Source: Ctena decussata
Taxonomy: Eukaryota > Mollusca > Bivalvia > Lucinida > Lucinidae
Length of the DNA: 64,000 nucleotides
NCBI GenBank assembly: GCA_963989385.1
Contig: OZ022500.1
Location: 113,997,842 to 114,061,841, forward strand
Direction: 5' to 3'
Shown: piece by piece, positions 1 to 44,280 of the stretch
Numbering within the stretch: position 1 is the first letter of the stretch
Layout: each line of letters opens with the position of its first letter
Translations under genes and position numbers: made by a program
Notes under the pieces: generated by a model
The model's input: only the letters and a program-made list of their open reading frames with translations
Told to the model about the DNA's origin: nothing
Databases searched by the model: none

Positions 1-1035
1 TCAGGTGCTTTTCGGTATTTCTGTGCTTTTCGGTTATTCTATGAACCCCATATTAAGGGGCCTTGCCTGCTATTTCTTGAAACAGAAAGTGGCTTCTTTC
101 AGGAGTAGGGATAAATCCATCCTCGTAAATTTTTTCAAAGAAAACATTCTGTTTGTATTTCTATTCTGTATTCAAGCGGGTATACATATACCATTATACC
201 ATGAATTTTAACTTTTTCTATGCAAGGGCTATGACGCCAGGGCTGAAAATATGTACGGTGCAGGAAGGTCACTGAACAGTAATATGAAATTGTTTGAATG
301 GACGGGCCAGTTATATTAATCATCAATATCGGAAGTAAATGGGATTATTTATAACCCGTTTCTGTCAAGTTAAGTTACAAAAGCATCAATGCGACAGAAA
401 ATAATAAACAACTAACTTGACATGACTAGATCTAATTTTTATCTGGCGGGGGAACACATCCACGAATTTATAACCGGGCGACATTTAATATCAACAGATC
501 ACCAAAATCAACTGCGGTTTAATTTTTAAGTATTAAAGAACTTGCTTTGCAACGAAATTTTACTAGATGATTGATTTGATGTTATTGTTTAAGTAAGTCA
601 TAAAAATTTAACAAGAAATAATTTTATGTGTGGCTGTCATGTGTTTTAGTTCTTGTATCCACGAATTTGCCACCTTCAAGGATACTACCATGTCCAGCGG
701 ACTAAGGTAGTGATATTACTACTAGTTTTTGTGATGTGCAATGTGCTTCTTGGTTCTGAGCAGTTTGATGAAGTATACAGTTTCAAAGACTTATACATGT
801 TGTATTTCAGTTCTTGTATCAATATTCTCCCGCACCTCAGTGGAACATATCCATAGCCACAGTACCTCTAGGGGGCACCTGGGTCAAGTCAAATTTTATT
901 TCAACTCGGTACATTTGTACAACACAAATAACTCAAGTTCAACTGAAAAGCTGAATTTCATAAGACTTGTTATTTGGGGTCTTTCTAGAGATGGAAAAAC
1001 ACAATTTTATATTTGAATAAATATATTAATATATT
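1..1035 (+). other. HIF1AN intron 1 sequence, nothing recognised
   Basis: AT-rich non-coding DNA. I looked for the missing N-terminal FIH exon in all three forward frames and did not see it. Confidence 0.5.
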
Positions 1036-1253
1036 TGAGCTGTGACATGACAAAACCAACAAAGTGGCATGTGTGCCCAGTGAAGATTTGGATCAGCCTG
1101 GACATCCACCCAGACTATCAGACTCTTTGCTGTGTGGTTAAAAGGTAGCTAAGGTCTAAGCTAGCTCCATGCAGACAGGGAAGACTCTAATCAGACTGGG
1201 CAGCTGTCCTGCCTGATCTGAATATTGACTGGGTTTTGTCATGTCGTGGCTCA
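1036..1253. mobile_element. Foldback MITE, GAGCCGTGACA family, copy 1
   Basis: The ends are inverted: GAGCTGTGACATGACAAAAC at the left and the complement, ending GTCATGTCGTGGCTC, at the right. The arms also carry the paired motif gatcagcctgg / ccgcccagtctgatcaga. It ends 20 bp before the HIF1AN acceptor at 1273. Sister copies lie near 19853, 35404, 39540, 42740, 43604 and 43869. Confidence 0.75.
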
Positions 1254-1273
1254 TTGTTTTTACATATTTTCAG

Positions 1274-30748
<29,475 letters not shown>

Positions 30749-31465
30749 AATATTGTAGCTCAAAGCAAAAGTCAATGTCTCCAGTTTTGAAGACTTAAAT
30801 ATTAATCAGAGAGTTTTACTCCCTCAGTGTGACACGAAGGTGCTTTCATGTTCCCGGTGGAGTTCTGTTTAAAAACAGTGAACACTTGCAGAGAATGAAT
30901 GTAACCTCTTGTTAATGTGACAGTGTTGATAGCTATGACCCAGATAACTAAACTTGTTAGAGTGAAAAATTTAGCTTCTTATTTTCTTAACCCATTCCAT
31001 TTGGGATTCCCCTTTAGGGGTATCTGGGAAAACAGATTGGATCCAGATCAGGCCCCACAAATGTGGGGCCTGATCTGAGATCCAAACTGTTTGCTGCCTA
31101 GACATCATTTCTACAAGAGTTAGTTAGACCAATATTGTCAAAATATTCTTGATTTTTGAAGCAGACGACAATTACAGCAGACAACAAAAAATACCCAGAA
31201 TGCAATGGGTTAAGATGTATGCTTACACCATGTTTTTCCACCATTTTACTAAGGGAGACAGCATTTATGACTTCCTATTTGGTTTCCTTGACCAGGGAGC
31301 TCTTTCAAAATAGGGTCAACTTTTAAAGAATTTGCTCCAGGTTTTATTGAGATAAGTGAAATAACGAAAAGTTAGCAGTGAATATCCTGACATTGTCTGT
31401 TGTGGCTGCATCACCCAGGCTGATTTGGATTTCATAAATTGTGTGACTCAAAAGTGATCATTTTT
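30749..31465 (+). other. HIF1AN 3' UTR and downstream DNA
   Basis: Contains a 15-bp-arm hairpin at about 31045-31077 (AGATCAGGCCCCACA / TGTGGGGCCTGATCT). I could not place the polyadenylation site. Confidence 0.45.
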
Positions 31466-31466
31466 A

Positions 31467-32829
31467 GCTCACCTGGCCCGAAGGGCCATAGTGAGCTATT
31501 GTCATACCAATGCGTCCGGCGTGCGTCGTGCGTCGTCACGGAATTTGTCTGTCAACACCTAAAAACAAATATTCAACCATCTTCTTCTGTAAAACTACTG
31601 GTCCCATGGTTCTCAAATTTCACATGGAGCATGACCTGACTCCAGGGTCTCAGAATTATAAAATTGGGTCAGGTTGAAAATCCAAGATGGCCGCCGTTAC
31701 TAAAAATAGCAAAAACAACAAAATCAACTTCTTCTCCAGAACCATTTGGTATATTTGGTTGAAAGTTTGCATGGAACATAAGTGGGACCTTGATATTAAA
31801 AATTGTAAAAATTAAAAAAATCTATAGCGGAATTAGGTCACAGTGACCTACTTAGCGTTTACAAGGCCGATTTTGCTCAAATGTCAATATCTAAAGAAAA
31901 TGCAACCAATTCTGACCAGATTTGGTCAGAAATGGTTCTTGAATGGAATTATTTCAAATTTGTGCCAGTTGACTATCCAAGATGGCCACCATGGGGGCCG
32001 TTACTAAAAATAGCACAAACATAAAAATGACAATTACTCAAGAACCCTTGAATGGAATTGGACCAATTTTGTGTCAGAATGTTTCTTGCATGAAGCCGTT
32101 TCGATTAATTGCAATTTGGCATTCCAAGATGGCCGCCATCTGGTGTTACTAAAAATAGCACAAACATAAAAATGACAATTAATCAAGAACCGTTGAATGG
32201 AATTGGACCAATTTTGTGTCAGAATGTTCCTTGCATGAAGTCGTTTTGATTAATTGCAATTAGGCATTCCAAGATGGCCGCCATCTGCCATTACTAAAAA
32301 TAGCACAAAACATGAAAATGACAATATCTCAGTAACCGCTAAATGGATTTTGACGAAATTTGTGTCAAAATGATTCTTGCATTGAGATGTTTCAAAAATA
32401 TCTAACTGTAGACCAGTCATATTGGCCTCTGTTACTAAAAATAGAAAAATGTGAAAATCAGAAAATCTCAATGGAACTGGACCAATTTTGTGTCAAAATG
32501 GTCCTTGCATGAAGGCTTTTCGATTCTTTGCATTTTAGCAATCCAAGATGGCCGCCATCTGCCGTTACTAAAAATAGCACAAAACATGAAACTGGCAATA
32601 TCTCAGTAACCCCTGAATGGATTTTGATGAAATTTGTGGCAAAATGATTCTTGCATTGAGATGTTTCAAAAGTAAATATATAAAGAACAGGCAAGTTGGC
32701 CTCTGTTACTAAAAGTAGCAAAATGTGAAAATGAGAAATTCTCAGTGGAATTGGACCAATTTCTTATCAGAATGGTCCCGTTGCACAATAGCCAGGTGAG
32801 CGATATCAGGCCCATTTGGGCCTCTTGTT
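31467..32829 (+). mobile_element. Hairpin-ended repeat B, empty-site relative of repeat A
   Basis: Same start (AGCTCACCTGGCCCGAAGG) and end (CAGGTGAGCGATATCAGGCC, then CTTGTT) as repeat A, with the same 'aagatggccgccatctgcc' units. It lacks the 187-bp and 5.7-kb insertions and some of A's tandem units. Confidence 0.75.
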
Positions 32830-35403
<2,574 letters not shown>

Positions 35404-35643
35404 ATATGAGCCGCAACACGAGAAAACCAACAATGTGGCCTTGCGTCCAGCACAGACTCAGATCAGCCTGGGCATCCGCCCAGTCTGATCAGAGTCTTCG
35501 CTGTCCGCATGAAGGTAGCTTAGACCCTTAGGTATCCTTTAAGACGTTAGCGAAGAATGATCAGACTGGGCGAATGTCCAAGCTGTTCAGTCTGCGACGG
35601 CACACAACCACATCGTTGGTTTTCTCGTGTCGCGGCTCATATG
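35404..35643. mobile_element. Foldback MITE, GAGCCG family, copy 3
   Basis: Inverted ends catatgagccgcaacacgag and tctcgtgtcgcggctcatat. Inner motif gatcagcctgggcatccgcc / ggcgaatgtccaagctgttc. Confidence 0.85.
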
Positions 35644-36600
35644 TATATAAAATATTTTGAAGAATATAGCCGCATATAGAATATAGATCATAACAGCACC
35701 ATGAAAAATTCTTTTTGAAGAACACCATCTTTCTCTCAAAGTCATGTAACAGTGGAGACATTTCTGTAACAGTAACGGCTTTACCTGGAACAGGTCTCAT
35801 GTTGTTCCCAAGAGTGCAGTGAGGTCCAATCATTCTTTTTATGTCATTGTTGCAGGTTCAGTATAGTAAATTTTTTAACTTAGGGTGCTAATACCCAACT
35901 TACAGGAAAGAATGTAGGTATCTTCTAGAAAAATTCTCAGAAGAGCTTTTTGCAATAAAAGTGGCAGTCTTGACCTTCTGGCACCATTCTTCAAGAACTA
36001 TGGTAAAGTTTGACTCATAAATCATTGTTGATATGTTCTAATGTAATGTATATTTGTTGGTATATTTTTTGGTGTTTAAAATAACTGACATCTAAATTTA
36101 TTTGCCAACTTACTCATTTTCCAAACAGCTCTTACAAGGAGCTCTTTAGAAAATGAGTGAGTTGGCAAATATATTTCAATGTAAGTTTTACATTGAGCTC
36201 TGCTAAACTTCACTGTGGTCAGCGATGTACAAGCACACTGTGCCGTGCTCATCACATTTGCATGTAGCCAGTCTGTTTCCATAATATGGGTTGTTGCTGT
36301 CACTTCAAAGTTTATTATGGTAGACATAAAACAGTAGGCATTTCAATAGCTGAAGCGTGTTGTGAGAAATCTTATTTTGAGTGGTGTATGCTAACTGTGC
36401 AAGCTCAGAACAGCCTGCACAGATGTGCAGCCTGGTCAGAGCATAAACAGTTTGCCCAGACACTAACAGTTTTATCTTTTAAAAAGTGAACTTTGCTACA
36501 GTGCCATGGCAGGACTGCAATGTGTCAGGCAAATCTGAACATACTCAGTTCATGTATGTGCAAAAACAGATCTTCTCATGATGCAGTTCAGCACATTATT
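35644..36600. other. Intergenic or intron DNA with two hairpins
   Basis: Hairpin 36098-36170 pairs tttgccaacttactcatttt with the complement around gaaaatgagtgagttggcaa a. Another at about 36395-36465 pairs gctcagaacagcctgcacag with gtgcagcctggtcagagc. No gene was seen. Confidence 0.5.
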
Positions 36601-39482
36601 AGCTCACCTGAGCCGAAGGCTCACAGGTGAGCTTATAGTATAGGCAGGCATCCGTTGTCCGTCGTCCGTCTGTCCGTCCGTCCGTCAGTCCGTCCGTCCG
36701 TCAACATTTTCAAACGACATCTCCTCTGAAACTACAAGGCCCATTGTAACCAAATTTCATATATAGCATCTATGGGCAGGGGGAACCAATAATACTGTTT
36801 TTTATCCAAATCGCTTCATAACTTTGGTTGCTATGGCAACTTAAAGTTTCCATTGACTTGTATGGGAAAAATTGAAAATTTGCATTTATTGCTATGTCAC
36901 TGCAGATATTTTGACAAAACTTTTGCAGAAATGTTCCTTGAGTAGTTCTCTATCAACCGAATGAAATTCATGTAAATTACACAATTTGGCTGGTTGCCAT
37001 GGCAACCGAATGGTTAAAAATAGAAAAAATATTCAAAAATCATCTCCTCAGAAACTATACAACCAATAAAGCTCAAACTTCACAGGAAGGATCTTAGTAC
37101 TAGCCTCTATAAAAGTAGTGTTTTTCTTGGCTATTGCTCCAGCAGTTTGGTTGCTATGGGAACTGAAAGTTGTCATTGACTTATAATGGCAAAATGGAAA
37201 ATTTGCATTTATTTCTATGCCACTGCAGATATTTTGACAAAACTTTCATAGAAATGTACCTTGAGTAGTCTTTAACCAGCCATGTTAAATTTATGCAAAT
37301 TGCGCAATTTGAATGGTTGCCATTGCAACCGAATAGTTAAAAATAGAAAAATATAAAAAAATCGTCTCCGCAGAAACTGTGTGGCCAATAAAGCTCAAAC
37401 TTTACATAAAGAACCTTAGTACTAGCCTCTATAGAATTACTGTTTTTCATGGCAACTGCTCCAGCAGTTTGGTTGCTATGGCAACTAAGAGTTTCCATTA
37501 ACTTATAATGGGGAAAATGGAAATTGGCAATTTTTGCTGTCTAACTGCAGTTATTTAGATTTTTTTATGCCCCCGAAGGAACTTCGGGTGGCATATTAAA
37601 ATCGCACCGTCCGTCCGTCCGTCAGTCCGTCCGTCCGTCCGTCCGTCCGTCCATCCGTCCGTAACAAATCGTGTCTCAGCCATAACTTAAAAACTACTGA
37701 AGCAAATTTGATGAAACTTCACAGAAAGATAGAGCACATTGAGAAGGTGTGTCGCGCACAAGAGTTTGGTTCCTATGCCAAAGGTCAAGGTCACAATTGG
37801 GTCAAAGGTCAAATCATGTCTTAAATCGTGTCTCAGCTATAACTTATAAACTACTGAAGCAAATTTGATGAAACTTCACAGATAGATAGAGCACAATGAG
37901 AAGGTGTGTCGTGCACAAGAGTTTGGTTCCCACGCCCAAGGTCAAGGTCACTGTCGGGGGTTAGAGGTCAAATAGTGTCTCTGCGATTACTTTAAAACTA
38001 CATAACTGAATTTCATCAAATTTCACAGAAGCGTAAAGAGTAATGAGAAGATTTGTCACATATAATATCCATATTCCCAAACCCAAGGTCAGGGTCACTG
38101 TCTGGGCTTAGAGGTCAAATAGTGTCTCTGCGATTACTTTAAAACTACATTACTGAATTTCATCAAATTTCACGGAAATACGAAGCATGATGAGAAGGTT
38201 TGTCACACATACCGGTAATATTTATATTCCCAAATCCTAGGTCAAGGTCACAATCTGGGGTCAGATGGCAAATCATGTCTCAACAATTCCTCATAAATAT
38301 ACAAAAGCAAATTTCCTTAAACATCACAGAAAGATGAAGCTTAATGAGAAGGTAAGACACACACAAGATATAGGCTTTCACACCCAAGTTCAAGGTCACA
38401 GTCTGAGGTCAAAGGTCGTTTCTCCCCAATTACTAAAAAGACTTCTTAAGCAAACTGTATTAAACTTCCTGAAATGGTAATACATAATGAGATGGTATGT
38501 CACAAACAAAATTTAGGTTCCTGTACCAAAGGTCAGGGTCATAATCAGGGCACATAGGTCAGATTATATGTCCAAACTGACTGGAGGCTGCTGAAGTGAA
38601 TTTCATCAAACTTCACAGAAAGGTAAAGCATGATAAAAATGCATCTCACTTGCAAGATTTGGGCTGCCTTGCCCAAGTTCAAGGTCACAATCAGGGTCAA
38701 AGGTCAGTTTAAGGGGCCTTCGGGGGCATCTGTTACATACTGTAACATTTCTTGTTTTCTTCAGAAATGTTTCTTAAGTAGTCCTCTACGATTCATATGA
38801 AATTTCTCCAAATCGCTGAATTTGATTGGTTGCCATGGCAAAATATAGGGTAAATTTTCGAAAAAAAAAAAAAATCTTCTGCTCAGAAGCCATATGGGGG
38901 ATGAAGCTGATATTGTGCAGATGTGTTGATGACAGTAGCCTCCACATAAATTTTATTCTTTTTCTTCCAATCCCATAAGAACTTTGGTTGCTATGGCAAC
39001 TTATAGTTTCCATTGACTTATTATGGGAAAAATGAAGCCATGAGGGGGATGAAGCTGATACTTAGCGTACATATTGATAACATTAGCCTCTACCTAAAGT
39101 ATATTTTATATTATCATTGCCCATGTGAATTCGTTGCTATGGCAACTTAAAGTTTCCATAGACTTATAATGGGGAAAGTGGACATTTGCTATTTATTTCT
39201 GTGTTACTGCAGATATTTTGACAAAAGCTTTACAGAAATGTTCCTGGAGTAGTCCTCTACCAGCCATATGAATATTTCCCAAATACCTGATTTTGATTGG
39301 TTGCCATTGCAGCCAAAGATCTTCTTCTGAGGAGCCATTACGGGGGGATAAAGCTTTTTTTCATAAATATTTGTGATATTATCCTCCACATAAATGGTGC
39401 TTTTTATTGCTGTTGTGCATGGTGTTTTGTTGCTGTAACCTCAGTGCTCAGGTGAGCGATATAGGGCCATTGGCCCTCTGGT
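36601..39482 (+). mobile_element. Hairpin-ended repeat E, split by a second hairpin element
   Basis: The start AGCTCACCTGAGCCGAAGGC continues TCACAGGTGAGCT, giving a near-perfect hairpin, then a (CCGT)n tract. The end is CAGGTGAGCGATATAGGGCC with hairpin GGGCCATTGGCCC. The body units repeat 'ggttgctatggcaactta aagt' about every 330 bp. It is interrupted at 37567-38756. Confidence 0.75.
37567..38756 (+). mobile_element. Hairpin-ended repeat, ATGCCCCCGAAGG subfamily, nested
   Basis: It begins ATGCCCCCGAAGGAACTTCG GGTGGCAT (hairpin) after a T run, followed by (CCGT)n. It ends CTTCGGGGGCATCTGTTACA TACTGTAACA (hairpin) and TTTCTTGTTTT. The body holds about 150-bp units with ccaaggtcaaggtcac and gaaacttcacaga. 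Same design as the AGCTCACC elements but unrelated ends. Confidence 0.75.
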
Positions 39483-39539
39483 TTGTGGAACTTGTAACAA
39501 ATGTAGAGCTTCTAGTTGTCGTTACTTTAAAAATAATTA

Positions 39540-39772
39540 TATGAGTCACGACACGAGAAAACCAACAATGTGGTTGTGCGTTGCGAACAATGTGGTTGTG
39601 CATCCGCCCAGTCTGATCAGAGTCTCCTCTGTCTGCATGGAAGTAGCTAAGACCCTTAGCTACCCTTTCAGCACTTAGCAAAGAGTCTGAGCGGACTAGG
39701 CAGATGCCCACACTGATCCGAGTCTTCGCTGGGCGTACAACCACATTGGTGGTTTTCTAGTGTCGCGGCTCA
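39540..39772. mobile_element. Foldback MITE, GAGCCG family, copy 4
   Basis: Inverted ends atgagtcacgacacgagaaa and ttttctagtgtcgcggctca, with paired cgcccagtctgatcagagtc motifs inside. Confidence 0.8.
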
Positions 39773-39943
39773 ATTATATTCAGTATTAGAAAGTGCACTC
39801 CTTCAAAAGGTCCATACTGTTGACACATGGCATTAAAATATCCATTCATTGGGCACAAGTCATTTGTTTTTACCAGTGCATGTTTGTTTAAAAATAAATG
39901 AGAAAGAAAGTAAACTCCTTCTCATCAGTACTGACACAATGTT

Positions 39944-41728
39944 GTTTCCATGTGGACATTGCAATATTTTGACACAATATTAGTTCAGTGTTTACATTGC
40001 ATCAGTATTGGCACTATGTGGTTTCCATGTTGACTTTGCATCAGTGTTGACACAACATTGTTTCAGTGTTGACATTGCATTAGTAGTGACACTGTCAGTA
40101 TTGTTTCTGTGTTGACATTGCATCATTGTTGATACAACATTGTTTCAGTGTTGACATTGCATCAGTATTGGCACAGTGCTGTTTCAATGTTGACATTGCA
40201 TCAGAAATTACACTGTTGCTTCAGTGGTGACATAGCATCAGTATTGGCTCAGTGCTGTTTCAGGGTTGACATTGCATCTGAAATGACACTGTATTGTTTC
40301 AATGTTGACAATGCATCAGTATTGACACAGTGCTGTTTCAATGTTGACATTGCATCAGAAATTACACTGTTGCTTCAGTGGTGACATTGCATCAGTATTG
40401 GCACAGTGCTGTTTCAGGGTTGACATTGCATCAGAAATGACACTGTATTGTTTCAATGTTGACATTGCGTCAGTATTGACACAGTGTTGTTTCAATGTTG
40501 ACATTGCATCAGAAATGACACTGTTGCTTCAGCAGTGACATTGCATCAGTATTGGCATGGTGTTGTTTCAATGTTGACATTGCATCAAAAATGACACTAT
40601 TGCTTCAGCGGTGACATAGCATCAGTATTGGCACAGTGCTGTTTCAATATTGACATTGCATCAGAAATGACACTGTTGCTTCAGTGGTTACATTGCATCA
40701 GTATTGGCACAGTGTTGTTTCAATGTTGACATTGCATCAGTAATGACACTGTTGCTTCAATGGTGACATTGCATCAGTATTGGCACAGTGCTGTTTCAAT
40801 GTTGACACTGCATCAGAAATGACACTGTTGCTTCCGTGGTGACATTACATCAGTATTGGAATGGTGCCGTTTCAATGTTGACATTGCATCAGTAATGACA
40901 CTGTTGCTTTGTTGCTTCATTGGTGACATTGCATCAGTATTGGCAAGGTGTCGTTTCAATGTTGATACTGCATCAGCAATGACACTGTTGCTTCAGTGGT
41001 GACATTGCATCAGTATTGGCACAGTGCTGTTTCAGGGGTGACTTTGCATCAGTAATGACACTGTATTGTTTCAATGTTGACAATGCATCAGTATTGACAC
41101 AGTGTTTTTTCGATGTTGACATTGCATCAGAAATGACACTGTTGCTTCAGTGGTGACTTTGCATCAGTATTGGCACGGTGCTGTTTCAGGGTTGATATTG
41201 CATCAGTAATGACCTTGTTGTTTCAATGTTGACATTGCGTCAGTATTGACACAGTGTTGTTTCAATGTTGACATTGCATAAGTATTGACACAGTGTTGTT
41301 TCAATGTTGACATTGCATCAGTAATGACACAGTGTTGTTTCAATGTTGACATAGCATCAGTAATGACACTGTGCTGTTTCAGTGTCAATGTTGCATCAGT
41401 AATGACACTGTGCTGTTTCAGTGTTGACATTGCATCAGTAATAATACTGTGTGGTTTCAGTGTTGACATAGCATCAGTAGTGACACTATGTTGTTGTAGT
41501 GTTGACATTGCATTAGTAATGACACTGTTGCTTTAATAGTGACATTGCATCAGTAATGACACTGTGCTGTTTCAGTGTCAACATTGCATCACTAATAACA
41601 CTGTGTTGTTTCAATGTTGGCATCAATATTGACACAATGTTGTTTCAACGTTGACATGGCATCAATATTGACACAATGTTGTTTCAATGTTGACATTGCA
41701 TCAGTATTGATTCAGTATTTTACAGTGT
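39944..41728. repeat. 39-bp minisatellite, about 1.8 kb
   Basis: Roughly 45 copies of a unit like GTTGACATTGCATCAGTAAT GACACTGTGCTGTTTCAGT (39 bp), with 36-bp variants (gacactgttgcttcagtggt). In places two unit types alternate in a higher-order pattern. Both lengths are multiples of three, so open frames of 13-residue repeats run on both strands. They lack a start context or splice links and I do not call them genes. Confidence 0.95.
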
Positions 41729-41839
41729 TGGTGCCTGCTTGCTTGACACTAAACTTTAAAGTAAGATTAAATATTTGCAAGATGTTTATTTTTTGGGAAC
41801 CAACAGGTTTCTGAATATTAGCAAAAATAAAACTTAATA

Positions 41840-42043
41840 CAGTCAACTCCCGATATCTTGAACATTGATATCTTAAAATATCTTCTCATATCAAAGAATA
41901 TATTTCCTATTTTTATTTACATTTCAACTTCTGTTATATCAAACTACTGATATCTCAAAGTTAATTTTCTGGTACCAGAAAATTTACTTTGAGATATCAG
42001 TAGTTTGGGCTGAAGTATGACTCTGAGGTATCAGGAGTTTACT
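41840..42043. mobile_element. Tc1/mariner-type MITE, CAGTCAACTCCCGATATC family, copy 1
   Basis: The left end CAGTCAACTCCCGATATCTT follows TA. The right end, gaggtatcaggagtttacta, is its degraded inverse. The middle is a strong palindrome around ttttctggtaccagaaaatt. A better-kept copy lies at 56438-56652. Confidence 0.75.
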
Positions 42044-42739
42044 ATAATATTAAGCCACAGACAGTTATTAATTGTCCAAGGTGAAAATAAAAAGGTGCTA
42101 GAGCTGCACTGTCCAAGACTGGTTTGCAGTATTTTAACATTTAGTTGCTTATATTGATACACTTTTAATGTGCTTGCTTCTGTAAGGACTAAGTACACAA
42201 ATAAACATGTAAAACACTAATTTCTTGTGCTGGTTATTTCCAGTTGTCATGAACTGTACACTTTGAAAAGATGCTGTTTTAAATTTTTAGAGCAGCTATG
42301 CAATGATGCCATTTGTGCATGTGTGCATTCAGTTGACAAATTTTTTCACCTTATATGTGTAGGTCTGTTTCTAAGTAACTTGACTACCCTCATTTATAGG
42401 CACAGTGCCATAAAATGTGCTCTAAACAATTCATGTTGCTGTTCTGCGGGTTGTTTTAGTGCACCTTTTGGTGGCAAAAGAGAGTTTATGGTTCATATTT
42501 ACGTTTGTGTTCATGTACTCATGCTTATTGCCTTTGATAAAAATGTTAACCTTTAAATTAGGCTATGTCAAGCCTCTCCGTTAAGGTCAGTTTCTCATAA
42601 GCAAGAAGATCCATATCGATCATAGATAAATTACACTTAAAGCTGGAGAACTGAAAGCAAGGTACCACAATATGTGACGTTTATCTATGGTATATTTAAA
42701 AGTCCTGTAAATGCATCTAAAGGTATGTGGGTACACATT
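42044..42739. other. Non-coding DNA, nothing recognised
   Basis: A 109-codon open frame at 42227-42556 has no recognisable domain and no splice-supported neighbour. Confidence 0.45.
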
Positions 42740-43123
42740 CATAAGCGATACGATAAAACCAACAAAGTGGTTGTGACCCCAGCTCAGACTCAGATCAGCC
42801 TGGGCATCCACCCAGTCTGATCAGAGTCTTTCCTGTCTGCATGGAGGGGCATCCACCCAGTCTGATCAGAGTCTTTCCTGTCTGCATGGAGGGGCATCCA
42901 CCCAGTCTGATCAGAGTCTTTCCTGTCTGCATGGAGGGGCATCCACCCAGTCTGATCAGAATCTTTCCTGTCTGCATGGAGGGGCATCCACCCAGTCTGA
43001 TCAGAGTCTTTCCTGTCTGCATGGAGGGGCATCCACCCAGTCTGATCAGAGTCTTTCCTGTCTGCATGGAGGGGCATCCACCCAGTCTGATCAGAGTCTT
43101 TCCTGTCTGCATGGAGGTAGCTG
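42740..43123. repeat. GAGCCG-family MITE arm expanded into a 45-bp minisatellite
   Basis: The left MITE arm (cgataaaaccaacaaagtgg ... cagatcagcctgggcatcca) is followed by seven near-identical 45-bp units. Each holds gcatccacccagtctgatca, then gagtctttcctgtctgcatg gagg. The right arm of the MITE is missing. Only one base differs between most units (near 42961). Confidence 0.9.
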
Positions 43124-43603
43124 AACTGATTAACTTTTGTACAAATTCCGTTTATTATTTTTAGAGTTATGGCCCTTTGGAAATTTCAGCATTTTAACCT
43201 TTTCAGCAAGATATCTTGAAAAGTATTTGAGCTATGGGCTTGAAACTTTGCCAGCTTATTAGGAATGATGAGTAGATGAAATGATTAACTCTTAAACAAA
43301 TTCCATTAATTATTTTTGGAGTTATGGTCCTTTGAAAATTTCAGCATGTTAACCTTGTCAGCAAGACATCTCGAAAAGCATTAAAGCTAGGGACTTAAAA
43401 CTTGGTCTGCTGATTGGAGATGATGAGTAAATTAATACAGTAACATTGCATCAATGCAAACAGTCAGCTGTGTAATGCACAGGCTCATCTGGGTCTTTGT
43501 TGGTTTCCAATGCTAGAAGATATTGTTTTGTTTGTGTTGGCTGTATGTAGTCTCAGCCTTGTATCAGCTCACTCATAGCAGCCTGTAGCATCAAAGTAAA
43601 TTA
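43124..43603. other. Degenerate tandem repeat, about 175-bp period
   Basis: Two diverged units carry ttagagttatggccctttgg / ttggagttatggtcctttga, then aaatttcagcat, ttaacctt and cagcaaga. No gene was seen. Confidence 0.5.
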
Positions 43604-43847
43604 ATATGAGCCGCTACACGAGAAAACCAACAATGTGGTTGTGCGCCCAGCGCAGACTCAGATCAGCCTGGGCTTCTGCCCAGTCTGATCAGACTCTTCG
43701 CTAAGCGCTTAAAGGATAGCTTAGAGTCTAAGCTACCCCCATGCAGACAGCGAAGACTCTGATCAGACTGGGCGGATGCCCAGGCTGATCTGAGTCTGCG
43801 CTGGGCGCACAACCACATTGTTGGTTTTCTCGTGTCGTGGCTCATAT
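43604..43847. mobile_element. Foldback MITE, GAGCCG family, copy 5
   Basis: Near-perfect arms: atatgagccgctacacgaga and tctcgtgtcgtggctcatat. The inner arms pair from gcgcagactcagatcagcct on to the ccaggctgatctgagtctgc complement. It is one of the best-preserved copies. Confidence 0.9.
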
Positions 43848-43868
43848 GATCATTCAAAAGTATGCCCA

Positions 43869-44280
43869 GACAGGACAAAACCAACAAAGTGGCATGAGCA
43901 CCTCGCAATGATTCAGATCAGCCTGGGCATCCACCCAGTCTGATCAGAGTCTTCGCTGTGTGCTTAAAGGGATGGATGATGGATGACTTGTGATTTTACG
44001 TCCTTTTCAACAGTATTTCAGTCATATCAGGATGATGGGAGGGTAGGTAGGAAAGATTCTTGTTTCAAGCGAGGCTGGAACCTGGGATCTGCTAGATCAG
44101 TAGGCCAGTGCTTAATCCAATGAGCTACCGGGCTCTGTGTGCTTAAAGGGTAGCTAAGGGTCAAAGCTACCTTCATACTGACAGGGAAGACTCTGATCAG
44201 ACTGGGCAGATGTCCAGGTTGGTCTGAGTCTTCTCTGGGCACCCATGCCACTTTGTTGGTTTTTGATGTGTCGCAGCTCA
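43869..44280. mobile_element. Foldback MITE, GAGCCG family, copy 6, carrying a SINE
   Basis: Left arm acaggacaaaaccaacaaag and right arm ctttgttggtttttgatgtg with tcgcagctca. The element is split in its centre by a SINE at 43972-44134. Confidence 0.8.
43972..44134 (-). mobile_element. tRNA-derived SINE nested in a MITE, with 16-bp target duplication
   Basis: CTGTGTGCTTAAAGGG occurs at 43956-43971 and again at 44135-44150. Between them, read on the - strand, is a tRNA-like head GAGCCCGGTAGCTCATTGGA with A box TAGCTCATTGG and B-box-like GGTTCCAGCCT. The tail ends in cacaagtcatccatc. A long exact duplication is typical of LINE-mediated insertion. Confidence 0.9.

Noticed and set aside
1241..1273. 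In-frame ATG before HIF1AN exon at 1274
   Set aside because: It falls in the end of a MITE, upstream of a good acceptor. The protein would lack about 61 conserved N-terminal residues and gain residues unlike FIH.
39944..41728. Long open frames of 13-residue repeats on both strands
   Set aside because: The unit length is a multiple of three, so openness is automatic. There is no splice context and the frame is open on both strands.
42785..43118. Regularly spaced repeats resembling a CRISPR array
   Set aside because: Units are contiguous with no unique spacers, and the DNA is from an animal nucleus.
42790..43164. Repetitive 95-107-codon open frames
   Set aside because: Produced by the 45-bp minisatellite derived from a MITE arm.
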